Of a DNA stretch of 64,000 nt, positions 47,221-59,810 are shown one piece after another. Under the pieces are notes generated by a model, which searched no databases, was not told where the DNA came from, and was given only the letters and a program-made list of their open reading frames with translations. The translations under genes and the position numbers were made by a program. The DNA lies in NCBI GenBank assembly GCA_028829895.1, contig CM054183.1:16293975-16357974 (forward strand), in the 5' to 3' direction. Positions within the stretch are counted from its first letter, which is position 1. Every line of letters starts with the position of its first letter. The stretch is from Sinotaia quadrata. Lineage: Eukaryota > Mollusca > Gastropoda > Architaenioglossa > Viviparidae.

Positions 47221-47995
47221 ACATACGAATTATTATATTTAAAGAAAAGAACATTTTAGGAACATTTTGTTGTTGTTGTTTTCATTATTGCTCCTGGCTT
47301 GTGAACCAAATCTAAAAAGCTGGAGGAGACGTTGACTAGTTAGATTGCTGCGCATTGGTGAAAATTATCTCGGGTGAGAATAAGGAAAAGAATTATCTGC
47401 CCTTTGCCTTACATTGTGACTTTTGCAAGGCGACCGGTATTTTCCGATAAAGCAGTGGTGTGTTAGCTTGCGTTTGACCGGAAAGTGCCGAATCTTTGAA
47501 GGTCTTCAAGCTTTCAATGGAGCTTAGCCTTTGTGTGGGTTTTTATTCTAATTTAATTTTCTTTTTTAATGTACCTTAAAAAAAAAAAAAATCCACCCGA
47601 TATATAAGTTGGTGTTTTCTGCAGCCTAACTATTTTAAAAAAAAGTAAATTATATAGAAATTACAGAGAATTAAATTGAATAGACGGAAGACGAACTCCT
47701 GAAACAAATGTCTCTAGCTCCTACGGGAGAGAAAAACAATTTTGCAAACAAAAAAAAAAAATTAAAGTAGTAGTTTTTAAAACAATAACATCATTAACAA
47801 CAACAAAAAAATTCAGATATTGATTTTTTTTAAATGTATTATTCCTTAATTTACTTAACTCTATCCATTAGCTTCCTGGTTTCGGGATGAAAGTTGGCTT
47901 TCTGTAGCTCGATGTGTTGCCGTGAGCAGAGTGTTGATAATTTGTTGCTTTGATGAAAATGAGACAGAATAATAAAAGTGCATTAAACTGAATGA
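47221..47995 (+). other. Likely 3' UTR of the MMP gene
   Basis: AT-rich sequence after the MMP stop with no open frame of note and several A and T runs. It ends near the first good polyadenylation signal on this strand. The extent is inferred from that signal alone. Confidence 0.5.
47971..47976 (+). terminator. Candidate polyadenylation signal of the MMP gene
   Basis: AATAAA, about 750 bp after the MMP stop codon. It is the first canonical hexamer I found on the plus strand in this interval. Confidence 0.45.
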
Positions 47996-48889
47996 CTTAT
48001 TTATCTAAACATAAACATGTAGTATTGCGCTTAGACCCACGCGTCGCTTGAATAGAATGACGTGTTGCAGTGACAGAAGATGTATTGCTTGAATAGACTG
48101 AAGAATCGCTTGAATAGATCGACATGTTGTTTGAAGTGAACAGCCTATTTCTGTGAACAAAATGACATGGGATTTTTTTTTTCACGAGTAGAAAGGCATA
48201 TTGTTTGAATAAAAGAATGTATCGCTGGATTAGACCTACTTACTGAAAAGAGTGACGTAATTTTTTTTCCATTAGCAAAACGGCATGCTGCTTGAATAGA
48301 ACGGGGTGTATTGCTTGTTTGTTTGAATAGATTAACATCCTGCTTGAATAGGACGAAGTTGTGCATCGAAATTGTTATAACAAGAATTATGATACTGCTA
48401 GATCAGTAAATTATTTACTGCCAAGAAGGGCATTGCTAAGTTTCGAATAGCTTTGTTCTACTTTTTTTTTTGGTGGGGGTTGTTTTTTTGACTCGAACTG
48501 AACGAAAGCATTGCCAAGTATCGAATAGCACAATGTTATTATACACAATAAACACGCCTCACACAAATTTAAATATTAATAATAAAAATAAAAGAATAGA
48601 AGAAGCAGAAGACGTTAATTTTAAATCGTAAATTAAAATTGAAATAGCACAAGAATAAAAATAAATCAACAAACGGCAGTGCTTGAAGTCTAACATTACG
48701 GGTGCCTGGTTCAGCATAGTGCTCCAGCCTTGAAACCTGTGGATGGTCCGAGAGTTAAACAAGGAAAGAAAAGGAAAAAAACAGACAACCAAAAAACAAC
48801 ATATCTAACATTCCCCTAATTTCATGTTAAATACTCCAATTTGGCTTTTAAAAACTGTAAGAGACAGAGATGCAACTTCAAAATCTAAA

Positions 48890-49665
48890 ACAGTGCATAG
48901 ACTTGACACAGTGTATAAAGAGACAGTCTGTAAAGACTTGACACAGTGCCTACATAGACAGTCTGTAAAGACTCGACACAGTGCATACATAGTCTGTAAA
49001 GACTTGACACAGTGCATGGACAGTCTGTCAAGACTTGACAGTGTATAAAAAGTATGTAAAGATCTGACACAGTGCAAAAAAACAGTTTGTAAAGAGCTGA
49101 TAATGCAAAAGACAGTTTGTAAAGAGCTGATAATGCAAAAGACAGTTTGTAAAGAGCTGATAATGCAAAAGACAGTAAGTAAAGAACTGACAATCCAGAG
49201 GACAGTAAGTAAAAATCTGACACACTGGAAAAGACAGTAAGTAAAGATCTAACACAGTGCAAAAGACAGTAAGTAAATATGTGACACAGTGCAAAAGACA
49301 GTAAGTAAATATGTGACACAATGCAAAAGACAGTAAGTAAATATGTGACACAGTGCAAAAGATAGTAAGTAAAGATCTGACACATTGAACAAGGCAGTAT
49401 GTAAAGATCTGACACATTGCACAAGGCAGTAAGTAAAGATCTGACACATTGAACAAGGCAGTAAGTAAGATCTGACACATTGCACAAGGCAATAAGTAAA
49501 GATCTGACACATTGCATAAGGCAGTAAGTAAAGATCTGACACAGTGCAAAAGACAGTAAGTAAAGATCTGACACTTTGCACAAGGCAGTATGTAATGATT
49601 TAAACAGTATATAGAAAAATCTAAAGATATGAAGCAGTACAATAAGACATTATTAAACACTTGAC
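48890..49665. repeat. About 27-30 bp array, about 27 copies
   Basis: Units of gatctgacacagtgcaaaag + acagtaagtaaa grade leftward into cagtctgtaaagacttgaca. Minus-strand open frames of up to 245 codons across this zone are repeat translations. Upstream (47996-48880) I see only short Gln/Ile-type open frames and no gene. Confidence 0.92.
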
Positions 49666-50194
49666 ACAGTGTATAAGGCAAAAAATACACAAAAAAGAAG
49701 AAAAAATCTGTAACAGAGGCAAACATTTGATGCATAGTGAAATTCTCAAAGTTATGACCCAGCATCTAGGAAATATCTGGTGAGAAAAAAAGTAGAGGCT
49801 ATAAACTGATACCTGTCAATCAAACCTGACAAATGTCAACATTAAATTTTTCTTAAATCAAGTATTGATTCCTGTCAGTTAAATATACAAGAAAAACCAA
49901 CTGTTATAACTTTATATATAGTTAATCTCTACATACACCAAGGACCTCGAGTTTGACTAATATACAACATATATGTCCACTTTAACAAAACGTTCAACAA
50001 CTAATAAATATTCATGTACATTTAATTTTTATTTTTATGGCATACTTAATTATTAGTGTGTGGCTGTTTGTTTATTTGCAGGAAATATTCAATACCGTCC
50101 ATCTATAATAAACAAACTCAAATCGTTTTTGCCTGTATTTTATTTTTTAAACAGGGTCGATATAAAAATAGGTCCTACATTTGCTACTCGTGAG

Positions 50195-50310
50195 CTTGTT
50201 CATCAAGTGTTTATTTGGCAAATTATTATTCTACAGATAGCTGCTTTATTTGGCAAATTATTAATCTACAGATGACTGCTTTATTTGGCAAATTATTATT
50301 CAACAGATGA
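50195..50310. repeat. About 43-bp repeat, three copies
   Basis: ctgctttatttggcaaatta + ttattctacagatga. Remaining 49780-51300 is AT-rich with AATAAA-type hexamers at about 50109 and 50824 but no coding exon recognised. Confidence 0.8.
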
Positions 50311-52324
50311 CTGCTTAGTTGAAACACCACCAGTCAGAAGCTTATGAGTGTCCATTGTCTTACTGTTTATGCGTATCTTTAGCCATTTTTTGCCGCTGTT
50401 CTGTACACACGATGTTTTATATTTTATACATTAATTCTATTGACACATCTGTTGAATCAATGCCTCTCCCCACCCACCCTCCCCAACAGTGCGTGTATTG
50501 CTAGTCTTTTTGCACTGAGTTTGTAAGAGAAGTACTCCCATAAAAAAAAGAAAAAAAAAGAAGACAATTAATAGTTTATTTTTGATCTTAGAAAGAGTCA
50601 AATGATATTGATTTATTTAATGGATTTATTTTTAATCCCGTCTTTATTTTGCCTAACATATCCCTGATTACGTCATACATACATATGACCTTTTACTGCG
50701 TTGTCTGAATAGAAATACATTAATTTTTGTATCTTAACACGTTAACCAAAGTGTAGTCATTCTTAAGAGTTTGCCGCGGTGCATATAAGGGTGCTTTCAT
50801 TATGTTTAACAAGCCATTAATAATAAAATACGTTTTTACCTGTGCAATGCATGCTTGTTTTTTTCGTTTAACTCGTCAGATTTATTTCACTGGAAGTTTC
50901 CACGAGTGTGACTGTTGAAGAACGTGACCTAGTTCAACAGCGCACGCATGGCTTAATTTATCTTTCTTTTAAATATTATGTAAACCTGGGTTTTTTCCTC
51001 ATATTTTGTATTCTTTCTATGAACATTTTCAAATTGAAATGTGTGTATTTTTTAAAAAATTTAGTATTTATTTGTTTGCAAGAGTATAACTGTCATACCA
51101 ACAAACGTTTACGGTGAGAATTAAATGTGAGTGTACAGATTTGGTCTTGAAACATTTTTTTATAAAGCTTTCTGAAGCTTTTCATACAAATAGGTTTATT
51201 ATTGTATAATTTTAATTATTAGTATTAATTACTATTTAAAATCTTCAGTCTTTGTTTGCTTTTAATACTAGGTGACATTTTAAATAATTATTAGAAGTAT
51301 ATAATTTTTAAAATATATTTGAGTCTTTTAGGGACGCCAGTAAATTAAGGTGGGTTCATTTCAGTGATTGGCACGAATTTTCTCAACAGCCGTAACCAGC
51401 GAGTATTGACCAATGATAACAGTTTCTGACGTCAAAGCAAAAAATAAATCAGAGTACCAAGATAATCCATCCTCGAAAACATCATGCTGGCAGTTTCTCT
51501 GTACGAAGTCTGTGGACTCAATTCTACCAATATGGAATCATGATTCGTCAATAATTTACATCTATGCTCAGAGCCAGATTGGTTTGGTTTCCTAAATGAT
51601 TTAAATATCCGTAAGGACTAGACTGCTTTGGTTTCATAAATGTTTCCAATCCATGTACTGGACCTGCCTGAATGGTTCATAAGTGATTTAAATCTACTTA
51701 TAAAACCAGACTAGTTTAGTTTCGCAGATTTTGAACCTCATGATTCCCACTGGTTTGGTTTTATAAATGACATAAATCTTCTAGAAGAAGTTTGGGAAGC
51801 TGAAAGAAAGCTACAGACTATTATTTTTAGTAATGTATACTACATGTTTCATGTTAATAATGTCATGAAAATATTGTCAAGTCCATCCAATTTAATCAGC
51901 TAAGAGGCCAGTCAGTGTTATTTTAATTCTTTACATTTGTCTTCTTTGCATTATATAATTTCATTAAAACATATTTAAGCAAAGAGTTTATGGTTGTGAA
52001 GTTGAATTGCAGTTATTAATACTGTCCAAATCTGTCACAAGTTAAAAAAAAACTCAACTGACAGCATCAGAATGTCAACTCGTTATCCAAAACAGTCCTG
52101 CTTCACTGAAACTGTTGACACGCTAGGAAAGAAACCATATTTTATTAAACCTCGTGCTTTTATAATGCATTTCTTTTGTTTGACGTAACCAAGAGTAGGT
52201 ATAAGCTCTTTAAGTACCACTGTCTAATGAAAATAAGAACATTAAAAGTCTGTTCTTTAAGTGGCTCATTTGTGTGGCGTAAGTGTAACGGTCAAAGTGC
52301 GTACGCACTGCCATTCCGCCTGTA

Positions 52325-52520
52325 CCGTACAATGAGCGCTAAGCCTACTTTTAGCGATAAAGCTATTTTTGTACAACTCAAGTCACCTATATATGTGCGC
52401 ATAATCAAAGAAGGAAAATCTTTGAGTACCGTACAAGGAGCGATGAAGCTATCTTTAACGATAAAGCCATTTTTGTACAACTCAAGTCACCTATGTATGG
52501 GCGCATTATCAAAGAAGGAA
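52325..52520. repeat. Two-copy direct repeat of about 105 bp
   Basis: gtaccgtacaatgagcg, agcgataaagctatttttgt, acaactcaagtcacctatat and gcgcataatcaaagaaggaa recur as a diverged second copy. Open frames on both strands cross it, none recognisable. Confidence 0.8.
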
Positions 52521-52911
52521 AAACTGAGTGGGGTCGGCCATGTTGGTAGAGATCTGTGATAACAGTACTGATGGTCTTGTGATTTACAGTATTAACGTGA
52601 TGTGTTGGATCTTCCAATCGTTGGAGTACGAAGCAATGGAGTTGACGAAAAGGACTAAATTTATAACCTCAAAAGGAACTCTGAAGAAACATAATGGAAA
52701 AGATAGCCTAGTCAGTCTATAGCTAATAATATATTACGACAAATAGATGCAAGTCAAAGCAACACGAATATTCAACGCAAGATGTATCGATGAAGTAGTT
52801 GTCATAACAACTCGACTTCTAGTACGGTTCCTTACAGTGTCTATTACACTCCCAGCTGTGGAAATTTACAGATCGACGTCGACTCTCTAGTGCCGCGTTG
52901 TAATAGGATGA

Positions 52912-53200
52912 TGACGTCACGTGTGTCAAATTTGTGCCTTCGACAGGAGAGTGACTGTAGTTAGTTTTTCCACTTTATTCTGTCATATTCCTTCAGTAAA
53001 ATAATAATCAATGTTGTTATTGGTGGTGGAGGTGGTGAGGGTTATAGGTGATGGCGTACTGAGTTCGAACTCAGAGATCAAGGCTTTTAACTCAGTAAAT
53101 GTGTATGCTGTGTATAAAGCTCCTCCCTTCTAGTGTGCTGATTGATCTGTTCTTATATATAAAGCCATTTCCTCTCCATCCACCTGATTTTTCTCTTAAG
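52912..53200 (+). promoter_or_regulatory. Candidate promoter: CRE/E-box and TATA elements
   Basis: TGACGTCACGTG at 52912-52923 merges a full CRE with a CACGTG E-box. TATAAAG occurs at about 53117 and ATATATAAAG at about 53153, followed by a CT-rich stretch and a possible donor (ATACCAG|gtcagt near 53260). No downstream coding exon was recognised, so this is only a candidate. Confidence 0.25.
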
Positions 53201-53684
53201 TCTTGCGCATTTCTCTGTCCTCGCGGAATTGACCACATCTTAGTTTTTTAAGATACCAGGTCAGTGTGAGGCTGCACTTAAGTTAGCTATCTATTGTCTC
53301 CACTGCAGGCATTTGGTGAGTCCAGCCTTAAAATGGTTCAAGCTACTTCAGATGTCACCTCGTGTCTGTTTGCTCGTAAAAAATGTGTGTAGAATTTAAT
53401 CAACCAATTTCTTTTCCTGCCCTTTTCAATTTGGGCCCTTCTTGTTTGGCTTAATCACATGCAGTTTGACGTGACTCTGAATTTTAAAGAAAACTTTAAC
53501 TTCAGCATTTAAACTAGTAAATACTTTTATAATTTGAAAAACATTCTTTGCACTAATACTGGAAATAGTGAAACTGCAATTGTGATGTAGATGGACTCAA
53601 GAAGTGCACTACTGAGACTTAAAATCAAGTTAGGAATGTTTTATTGTTTACTTTTAACCAGAGTTGGAGCTTAGTCTTTGGGTG

Positions 53685-53825
53685 TGTGCATGCTGGTCAG
53701 TAGATACCTGGTGTGCATGCTGGTCAGTAGATACCTGGTGTGCATGCTGGTCAGTAGATACCTGGTGTGCATGCTGGTCAGTAGATACCTGGTGTGTATG
53801 CTGGTCAGTAGATACCTGGTGTGTA
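53685..53825. repeat. 27-bp minisatellite, about five copies
   Basis: ggtgtgcatgctggtcagta + gatacct. A short 25-bp repeat (tagcatacaatactcactta) follows at 54034-54085. Confidence 0.92.
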
Positions 53826-53829
53826 TGAG

Positions 53830-56800
53830 ATAATGTGGATTTGAGAGATAAAATAATTAAAAAATGAGCTATATGGCCATTTTATTACAGTAAGTGTATC
53901 TGGTTTACTGTATTATCTATGAATCAATGCATGCCTTTCAGTTCTTAGTTGACAAATACTTCCCACTTACTCACTCTGTGTTAGTTACTGCATTAACTGT
54001 GCATAAAATTTTAATTTCCTTAATTTGATTTAGCATACAATACTCACTTACCTGGTAGCATACAATACTCACTTACCTGGTAGCATATATAATACTCATT
54101 TGCCCATTATGAATTTGACTCTAATACCGACTTGCCTATTCTCAATTAGATTGCTATCTTAGCTATGATAGCCACATAAAACTGACCAGTGGTCATTAAA
54201 TATTCAAGTGTGAAATTGTACAAAAGTAGGTATTACCCAGATAAATTCCTCAGCCTTTTATTCCCTGAAAATGTGTTGTCTAGGTTGTAATTAGGTACTT
54301 TGTATAAACATTTACACACTTGTGTGACTTTAACTTTTAAGTTATTATTATTGTTTTTGTAACCATCTTTTGTCTGTGTCAGTGACTGTCTTGTTGTCAA
54401 TCCTGGTACAAGCAAGTAATTAAAGTTAGTATGAAATCAGACAGGTATTGTGAAGTAGAGTTTTAAAATAAAAGTTCAAGTCTACTTTGCTTTCAGTACA
54501 TCCATGACAAAATACGTGTATGAATATTCTTGACTTCAGTTTTCTTGCTCTGCAGCCCACTCCCCCATCATCTTCTCTGTTCCTGGTTTAAGCAAACTGT
54601 ATACAGTTGGTTGAATGTGGTCTTAATTTGATTTTTTTTAATTTGTTGCTTGTACACTTAAGGTGAATTGCACCTCACACTTTTAGTGCGTAAAAATTAG
54701 AGTGTATGTTTCATTAAAATATATATAGTGAATTTACACATATATTTATATATATATATGTATGCAATATATATCTTTTGTCATATATCATATCTTGTGT
54801 TGATAAAAAAACAAGTTTTAAATTAGTATTAGTTATATTTATTTCCTTTTTTTTAAATTATAGAATCATGTTGTTCTTAAAAATAATTGTTCTAATTAGT
54901 TCTGTTCACATTTTACATATCTGTGCACTTTTGCTATCTTCCCGCCATGAAAAAAAAACAATCATGAATGTCTGTTACAAAAAACCATGTCATTGACCAT
55001 TAAGCCTTTTTAAAAAACAACAGTTTCTTCTTGTTTTGGGCTTGACATATTTTAGCTGGGTAGAGAGAGGGCATGGGTGGATCATATAACATTTGCATAA
55101 TTCATGCAGAACTGAAAAAAATATACAACTATTAATAAACAGTATTTGGTTTTTTTCTCTCCTAAAGCTTATAACAAATGTTTCCCAGCATTCCATATGT
55201 TCTTTCTTAATTGAGTTGTACAAGTTATCTGCTTAATGATCTATGGTAATCTGCATGTGTGTCTCGCTCCTATTCAGTAATTTTATTTGAACACCACTGA
55301 TGTTCATTTTATTTGCAAACTGTCCTTCCTGTCTGTAGAAGTGTATACTCATATACATGTTCAGTCAGATTATAAATTATTTAAACTCCAAATGATGTTA
55401 ATTTTATTCAAAATCCTTCCATTTTAATGCATATATATATAATATTATCTACTCCGTAATTTCATTTGAACTCCAAATGACATTTTTTTTTATCTTTGAT
55501 TTTTTTTTCATTTATTGTCTGTATGACTAAAACTGTATGATTGTCTCTTCACAGAGATGAGAGATGTGAGATGAATATTATTAGATTATGATTTGTAATG
55601 CATTAATGTCATATGCTTCTTATTGTCAAGCTTTAAATTGTAGATTGGAATTTGTTTATTTTGTATTAATATTTTTAAAAATATATATAAAGAAGTGAAT
55701 ATGAATAGTTATGAAATTAAACTGTTAATTTATATTTTATTTTACATAAGCTAAACACAACTGTCATAAAATTAATCTAGACAATTTTATAATCTGTCAC
55801 TGAATATTAATTATGTCTTAATTTTTTTTTAATGTCATATCACACATTCTTCTACTTTTAATTGAAATGGTTTTAATGTATGTTTATTTTGTTAGTTTAT
55901 TTTTTTAACCTGATAACATATTATTTGTTTCAATTATGAACAGATTCTCCACATTCTCATATTATCAACATCTGACTGGTTTCTCGATGATGATCTCTCA
56001 TTCATTTTGGTTTTGTTCCTATCTCTACAATTGACATCATTTAACAACAAAGTAATGTCAATATTTAGTTTTTAAAAAAAGAACTATTACCTGTTAACAC
56101 ATAATATTTTTTAATTAAAACCTTAAAAATAAATGAAAAGATTTTGTTTTCCAAATAACTGTTAATTAGATTATTCTTTTATTCATTCAATGTTATTAAG
56201 TTTGAATGAATTATAAGTACTTGTTACAGAGGAATGCTGATACGGATCTAAAGGACTGAAAACAAAACGACAAAGCAGAGCAAACCTTGAAATAAGCAGA
56301 CTTTTTCTTTCCCTGGATTTTATTGACACAAATCATTGACAATCAGTGACAGAACTTCCATATACTTTTGTGGTGTCCTTGTTTCTGTTTATGATAACAT
56401 CATTTTATGACAGCGTATTTGATATCATCCCACATATGCAAATGATGACAATACAAAATTATTTCATCATGAACAAGAAAACTCCCTCCAACCATACACA
56501 CTTTTTGCTTAGTTTGAGTTTTAAAACTGGAGAGAGTCACAGTAATTTATTTCTGTACTAAGGGTTATTCCTCATCAACATAAACAAAACAAAAGTATAA
56601 GGCTCAATTCAATTTTTGTGGGGTATAAGATGACTGTCACTAATGTGAAGTTTATGCAAGCTAATGGTTTGAACAGTTTGTCAGGTTGTGCATTCCATGA
56701 AATCAAGAAAGGTCATTCAACAGATCCTGCATGTCGATCAGAAGCAAGGTCTGCACATTTTTTATTTTGTATTGTTATTTCAAGGACTAGGTGGCAGACG

Positions 56801-57650
56801 TAACTAAGCTGTTTTTGTTTTTGATCGGACATTCTTTTTTCTTTTAACTGGTGAGTGACATTAGCTTCTTCCTTGTCTGCCTTCTGCGTGCTTTAAAAAT
56901 TATGTGACATTTATATATTAAACTATATAAAACAAAACACAAACTGATCTATATTGTTGAAATAGTTCTTTTGTTTGTTGCTGTTGAAAAGAAATCTACT
57001 TTTTTCAGTGTGTTGTCAGTGCATGGCAAGTGAACCAGCTATACAGTCCATGTCAAGCCTGACTGATATGCTTATAAGTCATTTTGTAAATGTTGTATTG
57101 CCTTCAATGCTACTGTAATAAACTTTGCACTAAGTGTCTTCCTGGAAGTTGCATCCAAATTTTTCTTTGACTGTGTGAATCAAAGTTTGTTGTAATGTCA
57201 TTGAGAAATGTCAGTGAAACTGTATTACTGTGTTTGAATGGGTAACAAAGCTATGTTCGTGCCTACATTTTCAATTCCTATCAGTGCATTGCTCACTCTC
57301 CTTCAAACATTTGCCCATCTTGTGATACGTTCCGCTTAATAAACCTGCCATCCACTTCACCCATTTTCCAGCTGTTTAAAGGACTCTAAGTATATCAGAA
57401 AACCTAAATGAGTGATAGTAAGAATATTGGTTTGGGGAACACTTTTATGAAATGGTCTAAACTGTGAATTAATAGTTTGAAGCATTAAAATTATTTTTGT
57501 CTTATTTGCTGTTAAATGATTTGAACAGAACCATAGATTTAGAAATAAATAAATAAATTATGTTTATCTATTTGTAAATTGTTGCGAGAAATGCTGATAT
57601 ATGTTGTGTGGCATCACAAGACTAAGAACTCATTTACACAACCTGTTGTT
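53830..57650. other. AT-rich interval between the two genes with no recognised coding exon
   Basis: Low repeat content, frequent T and A runs, only short open frames. Composition resembles long UTR or intergenic sequence. Plus-strand AATAAA hexamers occur at 57117 and 57338. Confidence 0.4.
57117..57343 (+). terminator. Two plus-strand polyA-type hexamers in the interval between the genes
   Basis: AATAAA at 57117-57122 and 57338-57343. If a plus-strand transcript starts near 53.2 kb it could end here, tail to tail with NTAQ1. No exon structure was recognised. Confidence 0.2.
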
Positions 57651-57656
57651 TCAGAT

Positions 57657-57662
57657 TTTAAT
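57657..57662 (-). terminator. NTAQ1: Candidate polyadenylation signal of NTAQ1 (ATTAAA)
   Basis: TTTAAT on the plus strand reads ATTAAA on the minus strand, about 100 bp downstream of the NTAQ1 stop. It is the nearest variant signal I noticed; I saw no AATAAA on this strand close by. Confidence 0.35.
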
Positions 57663-57762
57663 AAATAAATAAATAACAAAGCATAAACATTACTTTCCAA
57701 ATGTCCTGTCACAAATTTCACATTTGCAAGAAGAAAACCAAGCAAACACAACAAACGAAATG

Positions 57763-57860
57763 TCATGAAAATGCAGCCATCAATCCTTCTAGGTTAACTA
57801 CTTTCCCAAAGCCTGTCTCTTCATCCATTGAAATAAAATCTTCAAGATTATTCTTGCCAA
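57763..57860 (-). CDS. NTAQ1: NTAQ1 terminal exon
   Basis: Read on the minus strand, the acceptor is tctcttgttttcag and the exon ends with TGA at 57765-57763. It encodes VGKNNLEDFISMDEETGFGK then VVNLEGLMAAFS. This matches the family's C-terminus (MNLxDFISMDP..GWGxVxxLxEF), with Asn in place of the usual Met before NL. Phase 1 joins exactly to the previous exon. A variant polyA signal ATTAAA (minus strand) lies about 100 bp further on. Confidence 0.92.
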
Positions 57861-58039
57861 CTGAAAACAAGAGAAATGTGCACAAAAAAATATTCTTTGT
57901 AATATTCTTCATATCTGGATTTCAATAAAGTGAACATATATATAATGAAAAAAAAGTTAAACACAAGTTTTACTGTTACTTGTATCATGATTTCAATAAA
58001 TAAACAAATACAAAATAAGTGAAGCAAGCTTTAATAGTA

Positions 58040-58480
58040 TGGTTTTTGGAACTGCATTTCTTCAGCCAGTTTTCCACAGCAGGGAGAGTAAAATGAAATT
58101 CCCTTTTGTAAGCAATCGTCAAGATGGGCTTCTGTAAGTCAAGATCTGTATTTTGACTTTGATATGTTCATCATAGAAAACAGCTTCACATAGATAAATG
58201 AAATCATCATATGATTTTATTCTGTATGCTACATGTTTTAAAGCAGGAAACCCTTTTCAATCAGCCAGATTTAAAGAATTATCACCTGTTGCATACAATT
58301 TTAAAACAATATCATTTTAAAGGCCCCAAATCTCAAACTCCACATTTTTTCTTGCTTGAATGAGGCTCACAATCAAAGTAGCCAGTTTTATTACTAGTTG
58401 GCAAGTAAAAGGATTCACAAGTAAAGCAACAACAGGTTCAATGAAGATGAACTGTTGAAATCTCTTTTTAAGTTGCTCTT
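58040..58480 (-). pseudogene. Degenerate hAT transposase C-terminal relic
   Basis: Read on the minus strand with two stops and at least one shift: LKKRFQQF, NPFTCQL, LKLYATGDN and FPALKHVAYRIKSY, then YLCEAVFYDEHIKVK. These parallel the FGSTYLCExAFSDMxxIKSK block and upstream LKxxYATxxN region of hAT transposases. It lies in the last NTAQ1 intron, in the same orientation as the gene. I did not find termini or a target duplication, so the element limits are unknown. Confidence 0.75.
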
Positions 58481-58963
58481 AAAGTTTTTGAATGTGGATA
58501 CAAGTACTGAAGAGTTACATCACTGTAATAAGAGTTTTCTAAAAACACTGATACATACCATTTTCTTCATACTTTGGAAATGTATGAGAGACTTTGTCTT
58601 CATATGTGACATCCACAAAATCAGTTTTGTTTTGAATTTTACAGAACCTAAAATGAATGATGAGAGGTAGGATGGCACAGCCTACATCACTAATTTTCAC
58701 ACTTCATTGTGGGCACTGTGTTTGGATACTAATGAGGGGACAAAGCTCATGGGATCTACTGCTATAAGCTCTCTTTCAGTTATCTTCCCCTGAGTGCATG
58801 CGGGCCTTTAGTAAATTATCTGTTCATACTCTTAATATATGCTTGTCAAGTAAGTATGCAGGAAAAACTTGTTATACACAGAACATTTCCTTATTTTCTA
58901 GCATCATCACTCCACCCCCAGCCCCACCTCGATTGTATACATGGGTAACTTGTCATCACTTAC

Positions 58964-59088
58964 CCTCTGATTGTATGCATGGATAATTTGGGGGCTCAGC
59001 CTTCCAGCTGCCATTTTCATCTGTCATGTGAGATCTGTCAGAGGCAAACTCTTTCAAATATTCAGCAGCTGGAATCAAGCGAAACATT
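58964..59088 (-). CDS. NTAQ1: NTAQ1 exon: FASDRSHM segment
   Basis: Read on the minus strand, the acceptor is gcttttgcacag and the donor is TCAGAGG|gtaagt. The exon encodes MFRLIPAAEYLKEFASDRSH followed by MTDENGSWKAEPPNYPCIQSEG. FASDRSHM and the PPPxYPCI stretch are hallmarks of NTAQ1. Phase is 2 in (the Arg codon completed by A) and 1 out. It overlaps an unrelated plus-strand open frame, which I regard as a shadow. Confidence 0.95.
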
Positions 59089-59539
59089 CTGTGCAAAAGC
59101 AAAACAAATTAATAGCAGAAAAAAAATAGCAATGAAGTATTCTATAACATTTTATAACAAGGTTCTGTTTCACTCAGTTAAAAAATTTAGTCAAGCATTA
59201 AAAAAATATTACTCAAAACGCTAAACCATAAACTTGCTATAGTTGTGGCTGAAAGCACTGAAACAATTTAAATGGATTAATTACTTTTATAAAAGTTAAA
59301 CAATTCCAATAAAATATGTGGATTAATACAATTATTGAGTTACAATGAATGAAGTGATCATGAACACCTCTGGCTGGCATAAAAACACAAATGAACTCCA
59401 AATAAGAATTAATATTTACTCCTTGTAATGATAGTGCTAAGATGGCACATGAAGAATGAACAGGTTTGGAATAGGAAAAATATTATGTGAATGACAATTG
59501 ACATAGTATATTAGTTTACTTCATAAATTACATTGCTTT

Positions 59540-59810
59540 CTTGTAGCCTCTAATGACACTGGTGTACAATGACAATGACAAGAAAAAGTTGTGGTTTACA
59601 ACTGGGAAAAATGACATAGTGTATTTGTTTATTTCATACATCAATTTCTTTTAGTGTTTAATGACACTGGTGTACAAGAAGAAAACGTTGTGTTTACAAC
59701 TGGAAAAAAATGACATAGTGTATTTATTTATTTCATAAATCAATTTCTTGTAGTGTGTAATGATACTGGTGTACAACAAGAAGAAAAAGTTGTGGTTTAG
59801 AACTGGGGAA
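59540..59810. repeat. About 95-bp tandem repeat, three to four copies (NTAQ1 intron)
   Basis: aatgacatagtgtatttgtt, aatttcttgtagtgtttaat, gacactggtgtacaa, agttgtggtttacaactgg. The rest of 59090-60690 is AT-rich intron. Confidence 0.8.

Noticed and set aside
48885..49765. Minus-strand open frames of up to 245 codons
   Set aside because: They are translations of a roughly 27-30 bp tandem array (repeated CQIFTYCLLHCVRSLLT-type peptides in several frames) with no recognised domain.
50060..50275. Acceptor-like tttatttgcag followed by an open frame as an extra MMP terminal exon
   Set aside because: The MMP already ends at a proper stop after blade 4, and this frame has no similarity to MMP tails. 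An alternative 3' exon cannot be excluded without cDNA.
56618..56803. 61-codon plus-strand open frame
   Set aside because: Short, no domain recognised. It could lie in an untranslated transcript but cannot be supported as coding.
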